Shown here: piece by piece, positions 50,641 through 54,651 of the stretch | Layout of the letters: each line of letters begins with the position of its first letter | Position numbering within the stretch: the stretch's first letter is position 1 | Assembly (NCBI GenBank): GCA_017435525.1 | Contig: JAFSEW010000059.1 | Location: 1-54,651, forward strand | Length of the DNA stretch: 54,651 nucleotides | DNA from: Oscillospiraceae bacterium | GTDB lineage: Bacteria > Bacillota > Clostridia > Oscillospirales > Oscillospiraceae | Direction of reading: 5' to 3' | Notes under the pieces: generated by a model | What the model saw: only the letters and a program-made list of their open reading frames with translations | Database searches by the model: none | Told to the model about the DNA's origin: nothing | Program-made: the position numbers and the translations under genes

Positions 50641-51903
50641 ATGTATCAGCCATTAGCAGACCTTTTGCGTCCCACAACCCTGGACGAAGTGTACGGCCAG
50701 GAGCATATTTTGGGGCAGGGCGCCATACTGCGCCGCCTCATTGATTCCGGGAAGATCCCCAATATGATTTTCTACGGCCCCAGCGGTACCGGCAAGACCA
50801 CTGTGGCCAATATCATTGCGGAGCAGACCAACCGGACGCTCTTTAAGCTCAACGCCACCACCGCATCCACAGCGGACATTAAGAATATTGTGGCGCAGCT
50901 GGATACCTTTCTGGCACCCAACGGTGTACTGCTGTATCTGGATGAGATTCAGTCTTTTAACAAAAAGCAGCAGCAATCTCTGCTGGAGTATATTGAAAAC
51001 GGCAAGATCACCCTCATTGCTTCCACCACGGAGAATCCCTATTTCTATGTGTTCAACGCGATCCTCAGCCGCTCCACGGTGTTTGAATTCAAGCAGATTT
51101 CTGCTTCTGCATCGCTGCAGGCAATTCAGCGAGCCGTGGCGTATCTGGAGCAGCGCAATGCGCTGAAAGCCGATGCGGAGGCCGGTGCCCTGGAATATAT
51201 TGCCGGTGCCTGCGGCGGGGATATCCGCAAGGCTATGAATGCGGTGGAAGTTCTGTTCTCCGCAGGAAGGCCGGAAGGTGACCGGATTGCCCTGACCCTG
51301 GCAGATGCCAAAGCGGTTACCCAGAAAAGCGCTCTCCGGGCAGACCGGGAAGGGGATAACTATTACGATCTGCTTTCCGCACTGCAAAAATCCATTCGCG
51401 GCTCCGACCCGGATGCGGCCTGCCATTATCTGGCCCGGCTTCTGGAAGCGGGGCAGATGCAATCTGCCTGCCGCCGGCTTATGGTTATAGCTGCGGAAGA
51501 TGTGGGACTTGCCTATCCCATGATTATCCCCATTGTGAAATCCTGTGTGGATATGGCCCTGATGATGGGCATGCCGGAGGCACGGATTCCCCTGGGAGAT
51601 GCGGCGGTGCTGATGGCCACTTCTCCCAAATCCAATTCCGGCCATATCGCCCTGGATGCTGCCCTGGCGGATGTGCGTAAGGGCAAAGGCGGCGATTTCC
51701 CCCGGCATCTGCAGAATGTCCACGCGGATACCTACACCATGGAGCGGGAGCAGGGCTATCGCTATCCCCACGACTATCCCGGCCACTGGGTGCAGCAGCA
51801 GTATCTGCCGGATGAACTGGTAGGTACGCGTTACTATGAATACGGACCCAATAAGCTGGAGCAGGCAGCCCGGCAGTATTGGGAAACCATTAAGAAACCG
51901 TGA
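50641..51903 (+). CDS. rarA: Replication-associated recombination ATPase RarA/MgsA
   Basis: A 420-residue AAA+ ATPase acting at stalled forks. Walker A GPSGTGKTT near 45, Walker B LYLDEIQSF near 100 and the C-terminal tetramerisation region (YPHDYPGHWVQQQYLPDELVG) match RarA. AAAGGAG precedes the ATG. Confidence 0.94.
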   Translation: MYQPLADLLRPTTLDEVYGQEHILGQGAILRRLIDSGKIPNMIFYGPSGTGKTTVANIIAEQTNRTLFKLNATTASTADIKNIVAQLDTFLAPNGVLLYLDEIQSFNKKQQQSLLEYIENGKITLIASTTENPYFYVFNAILSRSTVFEFKQISASASLQAIQRAVAYLEQRNALKADAEAGALEYIAGACGGDIRKAMNAVEVLFSAGRPEGDRIALTLADAKAVTQKSALRADREGDNYYDLLSALQKSIRGSDPDAACHYLARLLEAGQMQSACRRLMVIAAEDVGLAYPMIIPIVKSCVDMALMMGMPEARIPLGDAAVLMATSPKSNSGHIALDAALADVRKGKGGDFPRHLQNVHADTYTMEREQGYRYPHDYPGHWVQQQYLPDELVGTRYYEYGPNKLEQAARQYWETIKKP

Positions 51904-51910
51904 GGTGCCT

Positions 51911-52117
51911 ATGGATATCCAGCTGAATGATGTGCTGATCATGAAAAAGGCCCATCCCTGCGGGGAAAAACGCTGGCTGGTGCTGCGTACCGGGGCGGAT
52001 TTCCGGCTGCGGTGTATGGGGTGCGGTCATGAGGTGATGCAGCCACGCCACAAGGCAGAAAAGAATATTCGCGATGTGCTTCGTCAGGGCATATCGACAA
52101 AGAAAACCGGCGGCTGA
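51911..52117 (+). CDS. DUF951 family protein
   Basis: A 68-residue protein: DVLIMKKAHPCGEKRWLVLRTGADFRLRCMGCGHEVMQPR has the Cys pair of the DUF951 family and probably binds one metal (CMGC plus a single earlier Cys). Function unknown. It starts 7 bp after rarA (TGAGGTG), so the two are co-transcribed. Confidence 0.88.
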   Translation: MDIQLNDVLIMKKAHPCGEKRWLVLRTGADFRLRCMGCGHEVMQPRHKAEKNIRDVLRQGISTKKTGG

Positions 52118-52177
52118 GGGCTTCAGCTGCCGGTTTCCCATTTATGGGCAGGAAAAGGAAAGAAGAAAACCTCTCCG

Positions 52178-52205
52178 GTCGGTCGCCGATGCGACCGACT
52201 TTTTT
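52178..52205 (+). terminator. Terminator after rarA-DUF951
   Basis: GTCGGTCGC/GCGACCGAC with a 4-nt loop is followed by six T. The remaining stretch to spoIIGA (52206-52252) holds a weak -10 TATACT at 52219-52224. Confidence 0.9.
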
Positions 52206-52252
52206 GCCGCCCCGGGCTATACTTGCCTCACAACAAGGAAGGAGGCAGCACG

Positions 52253-53023
52253 GTGGTCGTGTATCTGGATTTGGTAATAGGACTGAATTTTCTCATTGAC
52301 CTGCTCCTGCTGGCAGGCACGAACCGCATTGCCGGTTTTCCTGTGCCCTGGAGACGCACAATACTGGCAGCCGCGCTGGGGGCAGTCTATGCAGGCGGGT
52401 GTATGCTGCCGGGATTTCGCTTTCTGGGAAACGGACTGTGGCGATGTGTCAGCCTGGGACTTATGGGCGCCATTGCCTTTGGTATCTCCAGAAGCGCTGT
52501 GCGTCGGGGATTGCTGTTCGTGCTGTTGTCCATGGCCATGGGCGGTGTGGCACTGTGCGTGGATGCCGGGGGCATCCGGGGGATTGCGGCAGGTGCCACT
52601 GTATTGCTGCTTTGCACATTCGGGTTTCGTGGCGCGCCGGGCAGCCGGGAGTATGTCCCGGTGGAGCTGAACTGGGAGGGCCGTCGGGAGGAACTGCTGG
52701 CGCTGCGGGATACAGGCAATACCCTCCGGGACCCGGTAACGGGGCAAAGTGTGCTGATTGTGGATGCGGCAGCGGCCTGGCACCTGCTGGGGCTGACCCG
52801 GCAGCAGCTGCAAAAGCCTGTGGAGACGGTTGCCGCGGGGGAGTTTCCGGGGCTGCGCCTGATTCCATACAGCACCGTAGGGCAGAGCAATGGCATGTTG
52901 GCGGCATTGCGGATGGAGAATGTCAGAATCGATCAATGGCGGGGAAGTACGCTGGTGGCTTTTGCACCGGCAGGATTGGATGCAGAGGGTGGTTACCGGG
53001 CTTTGACAGGAGGGGTTACATGA
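52253..53023 (+). CDS. spoIIGA: Sigma-E processing peptidase SpoIIGA
   Basis: A 256-residue sporulation protease. The first ~125 residues hold five hydrophobic helices ([17 protein letters not shown] start), and the C-terminal half is a retroviral-type aspartic protease domain with the catalytic [15 protein letters not shown] (Asp near 156). It cleaves pro-SigE in the mother cell after a signal from the forespore. The start is GTG 52253, set by GGAAGGAGG 7 bp upstream. It overlaps sigE by 4 bp. Confidence 0.95.
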   Translation: MVVYLDLVIGLNFLIDLLLLAGTNRIAGFPVPWRRTILAAALGAVYAGGCMLPGFRFLGNGLWRCVSLGLMGAIAFGISRSAVRRGLLFVLLSMAMGGVALCVDAGGIRGIAAGATVLLLCTFGFRGAPGSREYVPVELNWEGRREELLALRDTGNTLRDPVTGQSVLIVDAAAAWHLLGLTRQQLQKPVETVAAGEFPGLRLIPYSTVGQSNGMLAALRMENVRIDQWRGSTLVAFAPAGLDAEGGYRALTGGVT

Positions 53024-53730
53024 TGGATAGACTTACGGCATTTTTGAAACGGATTGGATTTCTCACGGCAGAATCGGTGTATTACATAGGCGGCGCGGAT
53101 GTGCTTCCGCCGCCCATGAAGGGCATGGAGGAGCAGGCAGCGCTGGAAGCCATGGAAAACGGGGACGAAAGCGCAAAGCAGAAGCTCATTGAACGGAATC
53201 TGCGGCTGGTGGTGTTCATTGCCCGGAGATTTGAAAATACCGGGATCAACCTGGAAGACCTGATTTCCATCGGAACCATTGGCCTGATTAAAGCCATCGG
53301 CACATACCGGCGGGATAAAAATATCAAGCTGGCAACTTACGCATCCCGATGCATTGAGAATGAGATTCTCATGTATATTCGCAAGATAGCCGGGCAGAAA
53401 GCCGAAGTTTCCCTGGATGAACCGATCAATATGGACTACGATGGCAATGAGTTACTCCTTTCGGACATTCTTGGCACAGAGGAGGACATGATCCTGAAGC
53501 CTCTGGAAGATGATGTGGATCTGCGGCTTCTGCGTCAGGCGGTGCGGGAATTGCCGCCCAGAGAGCGGGAGCTGATCGTCATGCGCTATGGGCTGGAAGG
53601 ACATCAGGAGCTGACCCAAAAGGAAGTGGCGCAAAAGATGGGAATCTCCCAGTCGTATATCTCCCGACTGGAAAAGAAGATCATGCTGAAGCTGCGCAAA
53701 GAGCTGCTGCGTCAGACAAATTGTGCCTGA
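53020..53730 (+). CDS. sigE: Sporulation sigma factor SigE
   Basis: A 236-residue sigma-70-family factor with an N-terminal pro-region (about 1-22, ending near [13 protein letters not shown]), region 2 ([56 protein letters not shown]) and region 4 ([23 protein letters not shown]). SigE drives early mother-cell gene expression. ATG 53020 overlaps the spoIIGA stop; AGGAGGGG precedes it. sigG, which usually follows, is replaced here by rex. Confidence 0.96.
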   Translation: MMDRLTAFLKRIGFLTAESVYYIGGADVLPPPMKGMEEQAALEAMENGDESAKQKLIERNLRLVVFIARRFENTGINLEDLISIGTIGLIKAIGTYRRDKNIKLATYASRCIENEILMYIRKIAGQKAEVSLDEPINMDYDGNELLLSDILGTEEDMILKPLEDDVDLRLLRQAVRELPPRERELIVMRYGLEGHQELTQKEVAQKMGISQSYISRLEKKIMLKLRKELLRQTNCA

Positions 53731-53736
53731 TACCTC

Positions 53737-53765
53737 TTGATTTTTATATCACCCGATGGTATAAT
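53737..53765 (+). promoter_or_regulatory. Promoter of rex
   Basis: TTGATT (53737-53742), a 17-bp spacer and TATAAT (53760-53765) begin 6 bp after the sigE stop. ATCGATA occurs at 53764-53770 and again at 53780-53786 in the 5' untranslated part; no canonical Rex box is visible. Confidence 0.65.
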
Positions 53766-53813
53766 CGATACGAAAATATATCGATAAGAATATGTATCAA
53801 TTAGAAAGATGGT

Positions 53814-54461
53814 ATGGAATCAATGGAACGCAAAGAGATTTCCAAAGCCGTGCTGAAGCGGCTGCCGGGTTATGTGGCATATCTTCGCAGTATGCCGGAA
53901 ACCGGTTCTCCCTATATTTCTGCTACGGCTCTGGCCAGCGCACTGGGAATGGGTGAAGTGCAGGTCCGCAAGGATCTGGCTATGGTGTCCGATGGCGGCA
54001 GACCTAAAATCGGTTATCTGCGGGAAAGCCTGATCGAAGATATTGAGCAGTTTCTGGGCTATGACAACACCACCGACGCTGTGCTGATCGGCGCAGGAAA
54101 ACTGGGGCAGGCGCTGCTGGGCTACAGCGGATTTGCTGCCTACGGTCTGAATATTCTGGCGGCATTTGATGCCAATCCTTCTGTAGAAAATACGGAAGAT
54201 GGGAAACCCATTTACCATATTTCCCGTCTGGAGAGCTTCTGCCGTGCCAACAAGGTGCGTATGGGCATTATTACGGTGCCTACCCAGCATGCCCAGTCGG
54301 TGTGCGATCAGCTGATTGCCTGCGGCATTAAGGCTGTATGGAATTTTGCCCCCACACATTTGGAGGTTCCGGCCAATATCTTGGTGCAGAATGAGAATAT
54401 GGCCACCTCTCTGGCAGTGCTTTCCATGCATCTGCAGGCCCACATGAAAGAGAAAAAGTAA
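53814..54461 (+). CDS. rex: Redox-sensing transcriptional repressor Rex
   Basis: A 215-residue protein with an N-terminal winged helix (about 1-75; YISATALASALGMGEVQVRKDLAMVS) and a Rossmann domain that reads NADH/NAD+ (VLIGAGKLGQALLGYSGFAAYG near 90). It represses fermentation genes until NADH rises. ATG 53814 is used, though the ribosome-binding site is weak (GAAAGATGG); the in-frame ATG at 53823 gives ERKEISKAV. It is monocistronic. Confidence 0.95.
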   Translation: MESMERKEISKAVLKRLPGYVAYLRSMPETGSPYISATALASALGMGEVQVRKDLAMVSDGGRPKIGYLRESLIEDIEQFLGYDNTTDAVLIGAGKLGQALLGYSGFAAYGLNILAAFDANPSVENTEDGKPIYHISRLESFCRANKVRMGIITVPTQHAQSVCDQLIACGIKAVWNFAPTHLEVPANILVQNENMATSLAVLSMHLQAHMKEKK

Positions 54462-54483
54462 AAGCAATATTTCCAAATAAAAC

Positions 54484-54511
54484 AACGGCTGTACCTTTCG
54501 GTACAGCCGTT
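54484..54511 (+). terminator. Terminator of rex
   Basis: AACGGCTGTACC/GGTACAGCCGTT, a 12-bp perfect stem with a TTTC tetraloop, 22 bp after the rex stop. Confidence 0.85.
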
Positions 54512-54524
54512 TCAGTCTGTCAAA

Positions 54525-54559
54525 GAACCCCAGTTTTTGTTAGGAAAAAACTGGGGTTC
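54525..54559. repeat. Inverted repeat after rex
   Basis: GAACCCCAGTTTTT/AAAAACTGGGGTTC, a 14-bp perfect stem with a 7-nt loop. It is followed by a GGAGTTG/CAACTCC hairpin near 54600. No gene is visible in 54512-54651; the element may be a second terminator or a mobile-element end truncated by the window. Confidence 0.6.
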
Positions 54560-54651
54560 GGCATATCTGGGACAAAAAACTAAGCAATCTTTGCGAGAAA
54601 CAGGAGTTGTTCCAACTCCAATTTGCCAGTTTTTTCAGATTCATGGCAGCA

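Noticed and set aside
54512-54651. Insertion sequence end
   Set aside because: A 14-bp inverted repeat alone is not evidence; no transposase or target duplication is in view at the window edge.

Overview
The window is a contiguous chromosomal segment of a Gram-positive, GC-moderate Bacillota, most likely class Clostridia, Oscillospirales/Ruminococcaceae-like. The evidence is the Firmicutes-type cluster yicC-remA-gmk-rpoZ-priA-def-fmt-rsmB-rlmN-prpC-prkC-rsgA, endospore genes (spoIIGA-sigE and a SipL-like SPOCS/LysM protein), cdaA-cdaR, rex, a class A RNase P RNA, and abundant sigma-A promoters with 17-bp spacers. Genus cannot be fixed from sequence alone.

Layout. 1-4.6 kb: accessory module of a LytTR regulator and two ABC exporter half-transporters, followed by an AT-rich acetyltransferase on the other strand. 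5.2-8.6 kb (minus): class I glutamine-amidotransferase-like hydrolase, Tex and rnpB. 8.6-12.6 kb: murD-ispD-ispF and a DUF3343/cysteine desulfurase pair. 12.6-28.4 kb: one long, tightly packed housekeeping run from c-di-AMP synthesis (cdaA-cdaR) through RNA polymerase omega, replication restart, N-formyl-methionine handling, rRNA methylation, PP2C phosphatase/PASTA kinase and RsgA to a PHP-domain protein. 28.4-36 kb: a mix of small membrane, regulatory and FAD-dependent proteins, with tRNA-Ser(GCU) and an unusual array of perfect hairpins flanked by copies of the tRNA 3' end. 36-40 kb: endonuclease IV, an FHA-FtsW/RodA fusion and a class B penicillin-binding protein. 40-45.2 kb: a complete branched-chain amino-acid ABC transporter operon (livJHMGF) preceded by an Ile/Leu/Val-rich leader ORF and a terminator. 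45.2-49.4 kb: a Cys-rich mini-protein, the SipL-like protein and two CobW-type GTPases, one with a large His/Cys repeat. 49.4-54.6 kb: Ldh2-type dehydrogenase, rarA, DUF951, spoIIGA-sigE and rex.

How the parts connect. The PASTA kinase/PP2C pair and the FHA-domain SEDS glycosyltransferase with its PBP could form a phospho-threonine-controlled cell-wall circuit. MurD supplies precursor to that pathway. SpoIIGA activates pro-SigE, whose regulon typically includes coat genes such as sipL. The best candidates for less-described biology are the apparent peptide-dependent attenuator of livJHMGF, the E-for-D receiver of the LytTR regulator with its 21-bp-phased direct repeats, the tRNA-Ser-linked hairpin array, the hairpin that buries the DUF3343 ribosome-binding site, and the paired metallochaperone-like GTPases.
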